Part shown: piece by piece, positions 36,301 through 45,393 of the stretch
How the letters are laid out: each line of letters starts with the position of its first letter
How positions within the stretch are numbered: position 1 is the stretch's first letter
Origin: Arcuatula senhousia
Taxonomy: Eukaryota; Mollusca; Bivalvia; Mytilida; Mytilidae
Length of the DNA: 64,000 nt
Direction of reading: 5' to 3'
Assembly (NCBI GenBank): GCA_963971305.1
Contig: OZ020304.1
Span: forward strand, 77,500,355-77,564,354
The notes under the pieces: model-generated
What the model saw: only the letters and a program-made list of their open reading frames with translations
Told to the model about the DNA's origin: nothing
Databases searched by the model: none
Translations under genes and position numbers: made by a program

Positions 36301-39300
36301 ATGTACGGTTCTTGAGAAAAGCTTGACGGAAATTCGTACGGACGGACGTACGGACATGAGTGAAACTTAATGCCCCCGACATGTCGTCGCGGGGGCATAA
36401 AAAGGATTATACATGTAGGTCAAATTTCAGATTTAGAAAGTTGGCCTTTCTCTTAAAATCTAGCTGACTTTTCAAACTTTGCAAATGAAAATATTTATCT
36501 AAGGTTTTATATACATGTATATGCCGCATTTTCGTTACAAATAGTTATGATCGACAATCTGTTACTACAGAATGACACTTTAACAAGACCAATCGATGTC
36601 TGGCCCTGCGTCGCACTGAAAATGTTGAACCCTGTACGTTCTAGGCCAAATATGGACAGTCAATATTTTTTTTACACTGCATCCTATGGTGGACTTACAA
36701 AGTATTTTTGTCACATGCCACCCATTATCAAAATAATAAGACAAAAAATAGTTTCTATTTTTCCCCTTTTGTCCCCTTTATTGCTTAACAGAAAAGGTGA
36801 GTAAAGAAAAAAATGTATCCTCCATTTTATATCCCATATATGACAAAAATTAACGTGACTGTAAAAAAAAAATCGGAACATAGATAAAAAGCTGCATTTT
36901 TGCCCCTTTTGGGCCCCTCGTTCCTAAGCAAACAAGAAAAGGACACCCAAAAGCAGCCGCACCCTTCCTTTTATTGTAAGTATTAAACATTACTGTAAAG
37001 TTTCATAGCATTTGATGTACCGTACTAAAAGTTAATTTGGAAACAAATAAAATAGTCGCTTTTTGGCCCTTTTTGCCTTTATTTCTAAACGAAAAAAGAG
37101 GGGACACCCAAAATCAACCATGCCTTTTCTTTTATGGTTAGTAACATTACTGTAAAGTTTCATAGCATTTGGTCAACCAGAACAAAAGTTATGGTGGAAA
37201 CATATAAAAAAGTAGCTTTTTTACTCCCTTTATGGCCCCTAATTTCTAAACGAAAAAGATGGGACACCCAAAATCAGCCCCACCCTTCCTTTTACAGTAA
37301 GAAACATTACTGTAAAGTTTCATAGCATATGGTCAATTAGAACAATAGTAATTGTGGAAACAAATTAAAAAAATCACTTTTTGGCCCTTTTTTGGTCCCT
37401 AATTTCTCAACGAAATTATAGAATGACCCCAAAAGGTGAGGTGCACATTTTCAATATATCTGTAATCACTGTGTTGCAATTTCAAAAAATATCTAGCGTT
37501 TTGTTTTTGAGATTCAGATTACACAAGACAGGCACCCCATAGCGCGACGGACGGACGGATGGACGGACGGAGTGACCCGACTACTAGACTTGTTTTCGTC
37601 TTCGGCGACGCAGGTAAAATTGCACAAACCAGATGAACTTCAGGTGGCCACACCACTTCAAGTGTGCTCCATGCAAATATATACTAGTATTTGTCTGAAA
37701 TCTAAGAGGAATTTAGATTTAGTCAGAACTGATTGATTAACATGGGCATTGCAATATTCATCTATCTAAGTCTTTTAATATTGAGATATGAAGGCATCCA
37801 ACTAAAACCTAGTGTATACGACCTAAGCATGAACTTAACATGAATCCAAGGACAAAGTCAAATGGTGAAGGTGTTCTCTTTACAGACACATACCGAATTA
37901 CACAACGCGGTCAGTTTTAATGGTTTTGGAATGGAGTCGACTAACGCATGCTAGGTCGATATCGTAAGAGCCTAGAACATTACTGGATTGGCTTCCCTGT
38001 TCGAACGTTTTAAAGTTTAAAGTACTTTACTTCCAATATTTATGGTTTGTCTATCTTTCAATTTGTTTATTTAAACATTGCTGGCGAGCGATTACTCGTT
38101 GAACTATGCATATTTACAGCGTTGCCAAATTTCCGGCTTTTATGCCACTCTGCTTTGATATTTTTATTGTTGTTAGACGTTTAGAACACAACAAATCTAT
38201 GAGTTATCCGTTTCATGAGTTTAAAGCTTCATGCGTTTAAAGTTTTAAATTGTCTTAACTCTAAAGTTCCCCCTATCCCAAACATAGTTTGATCTTTAAA
38301 AAATCATATTTTTGGTAACACTCTTCGTATTGTGTTTGGAATTTTTTAAATTTGTTGGTAGAGCTCTGTTACAACGCGTCACAGAGCTCCCCTGCTGAGT
38401 CTTGAATAGACGAAACGCGCGTAAGACATAGGAAAATGTAGTGTCTGGAACTTTGTTGTAATTTTTATTTTTAATGGACTATGTGAATACAATAGAAAAT
38501 AATGATATGTGGAATAAGTGTACGCGACACAACCCTCAATTTAACGGCAATTTACCAAAACCACAATGGACAACCGCCAGCAGCCTTCAACGAGGCCATT
38601 TGGCACTGCTCGCGGTTCTGCAATTGGCCCATGGTCTAAATAAAATGCATATAATTCAAATCCAGCCCTGAAATAGTCACAGATAGACCCCCTTCTTAAA
38701 CAAGGAACAGAAAACATCAAAAATACAAGTTCAAACGAAAGCTTTGTCAAAGATTCCTGGCTTAGGACAGGCACATGTAATATGTGGCGGGGTTAAACTA
38801 GTTTTTTGGGCACAACCTTCCCCCTATCAATATTCCAAGACAAAGCACAAAAAACTTAACACAATAAAAATCAAATCGATCAAAGTCCAATTCCACCAGA
38901 GAGAACATAAGACAAAAAACAAGAACAAACAAAAGGACGGTAAAGGAACTCTCTATCGAACACTCACTGTTACTGACAGCTAGCTGAGAATCATCAATCG
39001 GCTGATGTAAAAAAATCAACTAACCAGCAATGATTAACGCATATTAAGGCAGTCCAATAAATTTACGGTGTACGATTTTTTTTAATTGAAGAAAACAGGA
39101 AATAAATACTGTCATCTGATTTCCAGCATTAACCATAGCCAGCATAGTTCCGTTTATAAGGGAGTTTATATATTTGAGGCTGTTAATAAACCTTTCGTGA
39201 TAATCTGCAATCACAGTCGCTAAGGCTTACCAAATTTCTTAAACCAACTTAAATCATTGTTCAGCTTTTTATTATTATGATTATTAATATGAAAATGGAT

Positions 39301-42248
39301 TTACCAACAGTTGGCAGCTCCATTACGTCCATGATCTAGATCTAAATTGTTTGCACATCTTAACGGGACTTTTACTGTTTTGAGCACGTTGTTCGTTAAT
39401 GAATACAAGTAAATGAACATTGAATAACTCAAATATCTCAGTACACTGACTGTCCAATGTGATAAGAAATGGAAAGCTCCTTATGAACCATTTTGACATT
39501 TGCATTAATAAGTCATACACAATGCAAGTGACATGCAAAAAGTAGGCCCAGGGTTTTAAATGTACTCATATCTGTTAATCGCCCTTTCTTTTATCATCTT
39601 GTTAAATGGATTTCCATTTTGTTATGAACACTGCTTCATTTATTTTTTTCGAATCCAACAGTAGAGACTATTTTGAGCTCCCACATTTATTCTGTACAAT
39701 AAATAAATAAACCAAACACACAACGAAATAGATAATCATAAAAATATGAAAATATATTCATAAGCCTTTGAATAAGAACCTGTAGAATATAAAAAAGGAA
39801 TGGGGAATACGTCATGTAATTTGAAATTAAAGTTTGTTTTTGCCTACAAAAACGATGTCTCCCCCCGTTTCCCCCAAAAGTTCCAAGTTCAAAGGGCCAT
39901 AACTCCCATAAAAATTTGAGAATCAAAAATTTCCTGGTAACATGCACAACTACATATGGTGTCCTTCCTATATACCAAGTTTCATTGAATTCAGTTCAGT
40001 GGTTTCAGAGGAGTTGCGCTGACAAGATGATAAATGAGGATTTTCAGCAATTTTCTAAGTTCAAAGGGCCGTAACTCCTACAAAAATTTGAGGATCAAAA
40101 TTTCCTGGTAACATGCACAACTACATATGGTGTCCTTCCTATATACCAAGTTTCATTGAATTCGGTTCAGTAGTTTCAGAGGAGTTGCGCTGACAAGATG
40201 ATAATTGAGGATTTTCAGCAATTATCTAAGTTCCAAGGGCCGTAACTCCTACAAAAATTTGAGGATCAAAATTTCCTGGTAATATGCACAACTACATATG
40301 GTGTCCTTCCTATATACCAAGTTTCATTGAATTCGGTTCAGTAGTTTCAGAGGAGTTGCGCTGACAAGATGATAATTGAGGATTTTCAGCAATTATCTAA
40401 GTTCCAAGGGCCGTAACTCCTACAAAAATTTGAGGATCAAAATTTCCTGGTAATATGCACAACTACATATGGTGTCCTTCCTATATACCAAGTTTCGTTG
40501 AATTCGGTTCAGTAGTTTCAGAGGAGTTGCGCTGACAAACTTTGTGACGGACAGACGGACGGACGGACAGACGGACGGACACGACAAAAACAATATGTCT
40601 CCCCACAAAAGTGGGGGGAGACATAATTATAACTTTTGTATTCAAACCCCGAGGATTCAAAACAGGCAATTAATCGGACACCCACAAAAAATAAACGACC
40701 AATTAATCGGACAGTAAACGATTATGCCAAAACTACAAAACTTGATGTTATAAACAAAATTGTTTATTTTATCTTAACTATCATTGTGAATGTAGAGAGT
40801 CTATCAACTGCCCTTTGAGATAATAATAAAAATATTAATCAAATCATTGCAGTTTGTGTGTAAATTCCAAATATGTGCTAAGCGGTGAAGGAAAAAATGT
40901 TCAAACACTGATGATCAATTGAAATTTTTTAACATTTTGAATTGTCAAGAATACAAAAAGAAACATTAAAAAGTTCCATAAATGAGCAAGGTATAAATTC
41001 AACTTACCTTTGTTCCTAATCGATATTATAGAGTGTTCATACACACTAAAAACCACAAAAATTTTGAAGAAAAATAACATACAACTAGGATTTATCCACC
41101 GGACAGTGATCAACTTCCGTGATCGCGTACTGTCCGGTTATACACTGTGATCATGTGGGTATACATAAAAACCGAATGGAATTCACCATGAACAAAGTAG
41201 TAATCTAGTTATTGGATGACTAGCGATCATATCATTTACGCACTTAAAACTATGAAAATCTGTATATATTTGAAGTCAGAACTGAAATTAAGGTGAGGCA
41301 TTTGCCTCATTTGCCTACATTGCGGTACGGCCATGCTATAGACTTTTCAATAAAACAAATCCAGTTTTCTTGCAAATCCTGATACCATTTTCAATATTAA
41401 TTTATATGCAGTAATAAAAAAAGATAAACGAAAAGGCGCTGAATGCTATCCACTTTATACACTTTTCCTAAGTTTTACATGATTGCAAAAATCATGAACA
41501 TCGAGCATTTATTATTTCAAACATACAAACGAGAAGGAAACTAGAAACTAAGCTGTTCAAAACAAAACAAGACCCACCATTCGGTGATGCTAAGGTCATT
41601 CATCTAGAGCTTGTTTGGACAGTTTTTCATTGCCCTTTTAAACATCTGAAATGAATAGACTGACAGACATGAGAAAAGGCCTGTTGTGATTTAAAATCGA
41701 CCATCTTAATAATAAGAACGACAACAACATAGCAAAAATTCGCAGATACGTCATGATATCAGAATAAAACAGAAACTGAATCAATAGTCAGTAGAAGAAA
41801 TAGATTGACAAAGGAGTGCGGCCGTGAAAATCTGACAGTTTATTACAGCACTTATCCGAAACTACGGATATTGGTATGAAGATATAGAAAGGGATTTTTA
41901 TCTAACAGTCGCCACTTTAACACTTAAACTATATGGCCATTCATTTACAAACTTGAGAGGGAGGTCATGCTGGTAGAATGGGAGAGAAATTTCCTATTTG
42001 ACCAGAATTATTAACTAAGGGAAAAAAGACAGAGCCCAAAATCTTATCACTTATGAACGGTTTCACGGTAAAACCTCCTTAACGTTTTAACAACAATCAC
42101 AGCTTTCTGCTATTATATGAGGTATGAAAGCTTTTTTCAATTTTATTTATTAATGTAAGAATAGATCAATCAACCCGATTTTATTGAGAGACCGATTCAA
42201 ACATGAAGTGAAGACATGAAACAATCTTCCATTTTTCTTTTTTGTAGT

Positions 42249-42312
<64 letters not shown>

Positions 42313-43389
42313 AAAACTGAGGAGGCAGCTGCCTCCTCTGCCTCTATGTAATTTACGGCCTTGTCATCGACGGTATTATAGGAGTAAAGAAGTCATTGTG
42401 AGTTAACTCCCTTGATTAAAGAAAAAATAAAATGAGAAATAAGTTTGTTTAACTTTTTTATTTATAGAGCAATCGTAAACGTAACAATTGTTGAACTTTT
42501 ATGTAAATTGTACTTAAGGATGCATTGAATGAGTAATTATTTCTTTTTGTTATAAAGTTAGTGAAAAAATACCTTTATAATTTATTTCATTTGTACTTTA
42601 CCAAGAACTAAAATTTGCACAAAATGAACGGTCTTGCAAATTCCGACCAGTACCTCCCCGTGGTGCAAGACGGGCACTGTTCCAGCGATAACAAAGGATA
42701 CTCTGGAGCAGCTAACACTGGCGGTGGTGTGTCATGGGCTGGACGACCCATGGCACATAGCGAGACTATACCTGTAGAGGTATAAGTCGACGCAGAGGGG
42801 CTTTCCCCTAGTCGCGACTATAAATACCCATCAGTCAAAATGAACGTTTTTAAATGAATTGCTGAATCAGAACAGTTCAACACGTAAATTAAAATAAAAG
42901 CTATCATGATGATTAGTGCAACTGCATGTCTTTTTAATAGTAAATTGATGAATTTTGCACTATTTTTTTATTGGAAAATTTCTTTCGTAATATAAGGGAA
43001 ACGTATATGAATGCGAAAATCAATATATTAAGTCTTGGTCTTCGCTAGCACTTATTTCACAATAAAAAGTTCAAGTAGTTTTATCTCATTCATCGAAAAA
43101 AATAAAATAAAACGTTTAAGTAAAAGTGATAAAGATTTTTCTGAAACGTCGAACAAAATAAAGCCACAAAACATGAATTTCTGACGAAAACTGAAACCTT
43201 TATATCCATTTATTAAGCGAAAAAGGACTTACCGGAATTAACTGATTCCTCATCTTCCTCTGAAATATCTGAATAAATATCCGATTTTATACCAAAATAA
43301 GCCATTGCACATTCATTTGAGGAAACAGAATCTTCCTCGGATTGTTGAAATGTGTTTTGAGTGATGAATATAGTATCGTCGTCGTCCAT
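26941..43389 (-). CDS. Tyrosine recombinase (Crypton/DUF3504-type), three exons
   Basis: 462 residues, joined from 43,389-43,233, 28,785-27,969 and 27,355-26,941. The donors are CCG|GTAAGT and AAG|GTAAAT. The acceptors are TTTTGCAG and TATCGTTTCAG. The phases (1 and 2) match at both joins with no lesion. Exon 1 gives an acidic N-terminus (MDDDD..., SEEDEES). The core-binding helices follow at about 77-230. Catalytic candidates are Arg248 (FALRAGQEHRSLR), Lys280 or Lys285, His378 and Arg381 (NHSLRATA), His404 (TGHRS) and Tyr412 (RGYKR). This set is complete for strand cleavage and exchange. The closest known group is Crypton recombinases and their domesticated ZMYM/QRICH1/KCTD1 relatives. AATAAA lies at 26,923-26,918 and a TATATAA box at about 43,423-43,429. 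It probably mobilises the surrounding element. A domesticated host gene is less likely. Confidence 0.8.
27969..28785 (-). CDS. Tyrosine recombinase exon 2 (core-binding domain and first catalytic Arg)
   Basis: 817 nt from acceptor TTTTGCAG to donor AAG|GTAAAT, open throughout. It encodes DLIQKEIPKGTRNKTDWAVK, the helical core-binding part, and FALRAGQEHRSLR with the first catalytic Arg. It extends about 70 bp beyond the longest simple open frame at its 5' side. Confidence 0.85.
31238..31592 (+). repeat. 358-bp family, diverged single copy
   Basis: It shares the ordered blocks of the array at 46,565-50,330: ACGCGTCAGGCGTAGCAAAA, a GGTTAATCCGCTC-like block, TTCTTCCTACCCCAGACA, TAGAGCGCCTCTGATGAGTC and the terminal GAACTTTGTTGTAATTTTGATTT. 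It starts and ends within the same family ends. Confidence 0.75.
32104..32276. other. Structured patch of unknown origin
   Basis: Several short stems in a GC-richer island: GGGC...GCCC (32,110), AGTCGC...GCGACT (32,190-32,215) and CCTGAC...GTCAGG (about 32,249-32,274). It could be a SINE head or another RNA. No tRNA or snRNA match was recognised. Confidence 0.3.
33602..33730. repeat. Three subterminal GC hairpins of the hAT-like element
   Basis: TCTGGGGGC...GCCCCCAGA (33,602-33,626), TCTGGGGGG...CCCCCCAGA (33,677-33,699) and CCAGGGGC...GCCCCTGG (33,712-33,730). The loops differ and the stems change on both sides together. They are likely transposase-binding or terminal folding motifs. Confidence 0.6.
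33934..34149 (-). pseudogene. hAT transposase, C-terminal dimerisation domain fragment
   Basis: 71 codons containing ILPVTSVACERSFSSLRRLK, a later RATMSSERF stretch and LALLHVHRD, the diagnostic C-terminal motif of hAT transposases and their ZMYM/THAP-linked relatives. The upstream catalytic domain is not found in the following kilobase, so the gene is truncated or was displaced by insertions. It lies next to the left hAT-like terminus and reads toward it, as in intact hAT elements. Confidence 0.8.
35890..36398. mobile_element. Foldback/MITE-like element with ATGCCCCCGC ends
   Basis: 509 bp between ATGCCCCCGC and GCGGGGGCAT. It has three internal direct repeats of about 130 bp around TACCAAGTTTCAAATCATTC and a GGAC tetranucleotide run before the right end. 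Same design as 5,123-5,567. Confidence 0.7.
36760..37620. repeat. Tandem repeat element ending in GACG runs
   Basis: About five imperfect units of 140-160 bp sharing GGACACCCAAAA, ACTGTAAAGTTTCATAGCAT and TTTTTGGCCC. They end with a GACGGACGGA run and a short CGTCTTCGGCGACG hairpin. Probably another non-autonomous element of the same general kind. Short plus-strand frames over it are not conserved between units. Confidence 0.6.
38180..38470 (+). repeat. 358-bp family, diverged partial copy
   Basis: It keeps TTCCCCCTATCCCAAACATA, TTGGTAGAGCTC, GAGTCTTGAATAGACGAAAC and the terminal GGAACTTTGTTGTAATTTTT, but lacks the first third of the unit. Confidence 0.65.
38494..38620 (+). repeat. Dispersed repeat A, copy 2
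   Basis: Partner of 945-1,075, starting directly after the 358-bp-family copy. It shares GTGGAATAAGTGTACGCGAC and the CAGCAGCCTTCA block. The open frame across it is not kept in the other copy. Confidence 0.5.
39855..40624. mobile_element. Foldback/MITE-like element with ATGTCTCCCCCC ends
   Basis: 770 bp between ATGTCTCCCCCC and GGGGGGAGACAT. It has four direct copies of a 171-172-bp unit containing CTACATATGGTGTCCTTCCT, then a GACGGACAGACGG run before the right end. Confidence 0.8.
42250..42311 (+). repeat. 62-base T homopolymer
   Basis: An uninterrupted run of T next to the right end of the hAT-like element. The length may be uncertain because such runs are hard to sequence. Confidence 0.9.
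42624..42826 (+). other. Five consecutive hairpins, possible structured RNA
   Basis: The stems are at 42,631-42,671 (GTCTTGCA/TGCAAGAC), 42,677-42,711 (CTGTTCCAG/CTGGAGCAG), 42,731-42,756 (CATGGG/CCCATG), 42,764-42,788 (GACTATACCT/AGGTATAAGTC) and 42,785-42,819 (AGGGG/CCCCT inside AGTCG/CGACT). The last two overlap by a few bases and would compete. The patch is GC-richer than its surroundings. A 53-codon frame (ATG at 42,624 to TAA at 42,785) also crosses it. I recognise neither an RNA family nor a protein. It lies in recombinase intron 1. Confidence 0.4.
43233..43389 (-). CDS. Tyrosine recombinase exon 1 (acidic N-terminus)
   Basis: ATG at 43,389-43,387, 157 nt, donor CCG|GTAAGT. It encodes MDDDDTIFITQNTF and a Ser/Glu/Asp-rich stretch. 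One base of a Gly codon is completed by exon 2 (G|GC). The join over a 14.4-kb intron is inferred from phase and position. Confidence 0.65.
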
Positions 43390-43422
43390 TTTCAAGTAGT
43401 GAATGATAGAAAACTAGCTCTG

Positions 43423-43429
43423 TTATATA
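43423..43429 (-). promoter_or_regulatory. TATA-like box of the recombinase gene
   Basis: TATATAA on the minus strand, about 35 bp before the ATG. If used, the 5' leader would be very short. Confidence 0.3.
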
Positions 43430-43700
43430 CGTTTTGTTATGCTAAAAGCGCGTAAATTGTGCACGAACCATGCATGTACATGTGCACACACCATGACTGA
43501 GTAGTTTTATGTCACTGTAGATGCACCTTTAGCTGTCCATTATTTTTAATTGTAGGCCGAAAGAAATTGAAAAGGGGTTACATAAAGGGAACCGAAGTGA
43601 AAATAAAAGTGTCTGATTTTTCAACAAATATTGACATTTCTTTAAAATATGAACAAATTGCAAATGATTCCTAAGGGTATTTCAACAATGTTTTAAGTAA

Positions 43701-43805
43701 GATATAAGCCTCAAACAGTCCATTCGGTAAAATATTAGACAGGTCTTCGGCTGCGCCTCAGACCTGTCCAATATTTTACCGAATGGACTGTTTTCGGCTT
43801 ATATC
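43701..43805. repeat. Large hairpin at the right end of the Crypton
   Basis: Arms of 46 bp (43,701-43,746 and 43,760-43,805), 43 of 46 paired, around a 13-base loop. The outer part of the right arm overlaps the att-like core CTTATATCCTT, so the boundary itself is part of the stem. Confidence 0.85.
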
Positions 43806-43811
43806 CTTAAC

Positions 43812-44012
43812 GTATATTGCTTTTCCTAAACTTTCAAGTCTATGTTCCGCACTCTTTGGACGTCTTGAATGTTCTCCCGGTGGTACAACGTGTCGAGTCT
43901 TAGTTTGTGTTGCCATTTTCTCTTTCGAGTCTACATGCTTCACCTTCTCGTGTCGTGTAACATCACTCGGCCATGAAAACCGTCTATTGCATTCGGAGCA
44001 CTGATAAGCCAT
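43812..44012 (-). pseudogene. N-terminal half of the C2H2/basic protein, left arm
   Basis: Residues 1-67 are identical to the intact copy, including the finger (Cys5, Cys8, His21, His26). After that the frame runs into Crypton sequence and stops. It mirrors 45,394-45,594. Confidence 0.9.
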
Positions 44013-44159
44013 GTTCTCTCTTCGGTGTCTAATGTAAAACTAACTCAATCTCCACCTGTCACTCCTTATATCCATATTTCACTTTCTTAACCTTAGATTC
44101 GTTATGTACAGGTCTTTAACTCTTCAACAGTATGTGACATGACCCTCTTTACCTAATAT

Positions 44160-44470
44160 GTGGAATTGGTCATTTTGTGGTCAAGTCCTGACTGACCATT
44201 GACCAATACCATCCTAATAACCCCAGAATCTGTGTCTAGACTTCTTAGGTTATCTAACGATATACAACAACTCTATTTTAGACCTAATATAAGGATTGGT
44301 CTCTTTGTGGTCAAGTCCTGACTGACCATTGACCAATACCATCCTAATAACCCCAGAATCTGCGTCTAGACTTCTTAGGCTATCTAACGATATACAACAA
44401 CTCTATATTAGACTTAATTTAAGGATTGGTCACTTTGTGGTCAAGCCCCTAATGACCACTGACCAAAACA
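44160..44470 (-). repeat. Tandem repeats in the gene leader, left arm
   Basis: Two full units of about 134 bp and one partial, each with TTGGTC...GTGGTCAAG, TGACCATTGACCAAT and AACGATATACAACAACTC. They are mirrored at 44,930-45,245. They lie between the central promoter and the small C2H2 gene, so they would form its 5' leader. The frames read through them are by-products. Confidence 0.7.
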
Positions 44471-44588
44471 CAGTATATCATCAGAAAGCCATTGTTCTAG
44501 AGAAGACAATGCAACAAACCGGAAGGAAATCGGTCAAGGAATAACAAAGTTGTGGCCCGTTAAACACTAGTAGTATAGATGCACCGAT

Positions 44589-44817
44589 AAGCTCGGATAT
44601 CCCGAATTCGAATTTTCGCGGGAAAATGAGATTCCAAACGGACCGGATGTGGCGTCACCGGAAGCAAGATGGCCAACGAGATCCAAGATGGCCGCCGAGA
44701 TCCCAAGATGGCGGACCGGAAGCAAGATGGCCACCGTGCTTCAAGATGGCGGACCGGAAGTGGATATGACGTCACAGAGGGCTGCTCGTCCCTGCTCGTC
44801 CCGAGAAATGATAAATG
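44589..44817. promoter_or_regulatory. Central divergent promoter of the palindrome
   Basis: The only unmirrored part of the element. Five AAGATGGC boxes at 44,666, 44,685, 44,705, 44,724 and 44,743 have a YY1-like core and are spaced 19-20 bp. CCGGAAG (ETS-like) occurs at 44,658, 44,716 and 44,754, with CCGGATGT near 44,643. TGACGTCA (CRE) is at 44,767-44,774. These are the classical elements of TATA-less animal promoters, which often fire in both directions. Genes leave on both sides. Confidence 0.65.
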
Positions 44818-44929
44818 ATCGGTGCTGATATACTACTAGTGTTTAACGGGCCACAACTTTGTTATTCCTTGACCGATTTCCTTCCGGTTTGTTGCATTGT
44901 CTTCTCTAGAACAATGGCTTTCTGATGAT

Positions 44930-45245
44930 ATACTGTGTTTTGGTCAGTGGTCATTAGGGGCTTGACCACAAAGTGACCAATCCTTAAATTAAGTCTAATA
45001 TAGAGTTGTTGTATATCGTTAGATAGCCTAAGAAGTCTAGACGCAGATTCTGGGGTTATTAGGATGGTATTGGTCAATGGTCAGTCAGGACTTGACCACA
45101 AAGAGACCAATCCTTATATTAGGTCTAAAATAGAGTTGTTGTATATCGTTAGATAACCTAAGAAGTCTAGACACAGATTCTGGGGTTATTAGGATGGTAT
45201 TGGTCAATGGTCAGTCAGGACTTGACCACAAAATGACCAATTCCA
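44930..45245 (+). repeat. Tandem repeats in the gene leader, right arm
   Basis: Mirror image of 44,160-44,470, with the same units of about 134 bp and no visible differences. Confidence 0.7.
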
Positions 45246-45393
45246 CATATTAGGTAAAGAGGGTCATGTCACATACTGTTGAAGAGTTAAAGACCTGTAC
45301 ATAACGAATCTAAGGTTAAGAAAGTGAAATATGGATATAAGGAGTGACAGGTGGAGATTGAGTTAGTTTTACATTAGACACCGAAGAGAGAAC

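Larger units (their letters stand above)
35084..41149. mobile_element. 6.07-kb TIR transposon with CACAGTG ends and 5-bp TSD
   Basis: The inverted termini begin CACAGTGTATAACCGGACAG and stay similar for about 75 bp inward. Each terminus is itself a hairpin (CCGGACAGT...ACTGTCCGG). The flanks are the perfect direct repeat ATCAT (35,079-35,083 and 41,150-41,154). Subterminal TGTCCGATTAATTG words occur in pairs at both ends in inverted orientation (35,520 and 35,576; 40,665 and 40,700). CAC-type heptamers with 5-bp TSDs are characteristic of Transib and RAG-like transposons, and CACAGTG equals the consensus RSS heptamer. No RAG1/Transib core ORF is seen, so it is non-autonomous. Confidence 0.8.
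33549..42363. mobile_element. hAT-like element, 8.8 kb, heavily invaded
   Basis: The terminal inverted repeats are CAAGGCCGTAAATT (33,549-33,562) and AATTTACGGCCTTG (42,350-42,363), 14 of 14. TCATCG occurs just outside both ends (33,542-33,547, offset by one base, and 42,364-42,369), a possible decayed 8-bp duplication. A hAT dimerisation-domain fragment lies 385 bp inside the left end. GC-rich hairpins lie next to both termini (TTGCCTCC...GGAGGCAA; GGAGGCAGCTGCCTCC). Confidence 0.6.
26666..43811 (-). mobile_element. Crypton-like tyrosine-recombinase element, 17.1 kb
   Basis: This segment splits the left arm inside the small gene. It contains a tyrosine recombinase gene whose first exon is near the right end (43.4 kb) and last exon near the left end (26.9 kb). 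Near the left end are a GTGACGTCAC palindrome flanked by two TATTGTTG words (26,672-26,698) and a weak hairpin (26,764-26,809). Near the right end is a 46-bp-arm hairpin (43,701-43,805). GCTGTCCATTATTTTTAA occurs directly near both ends (26,763-26,780 and 43,532-43,549). Most of its length is a 14.4-kb intron carrying nested transposons. Cryptons are normally a few kb, so the size comes from those insertions. Confidence 0.75.

Noticed and set aside
42250..42311. Poly(T) as the tail of a reverse-strand retroposon
   Set aside because: No processed gene or SINE body and no flanking duplication was found. It abuts the hAT-like terminus.
44329..45077. Identical 71-residue frames on both strands of the centre
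   Set aside because: They are translations of the noncoding leader repeats and are identical only because the arms are mirrored.
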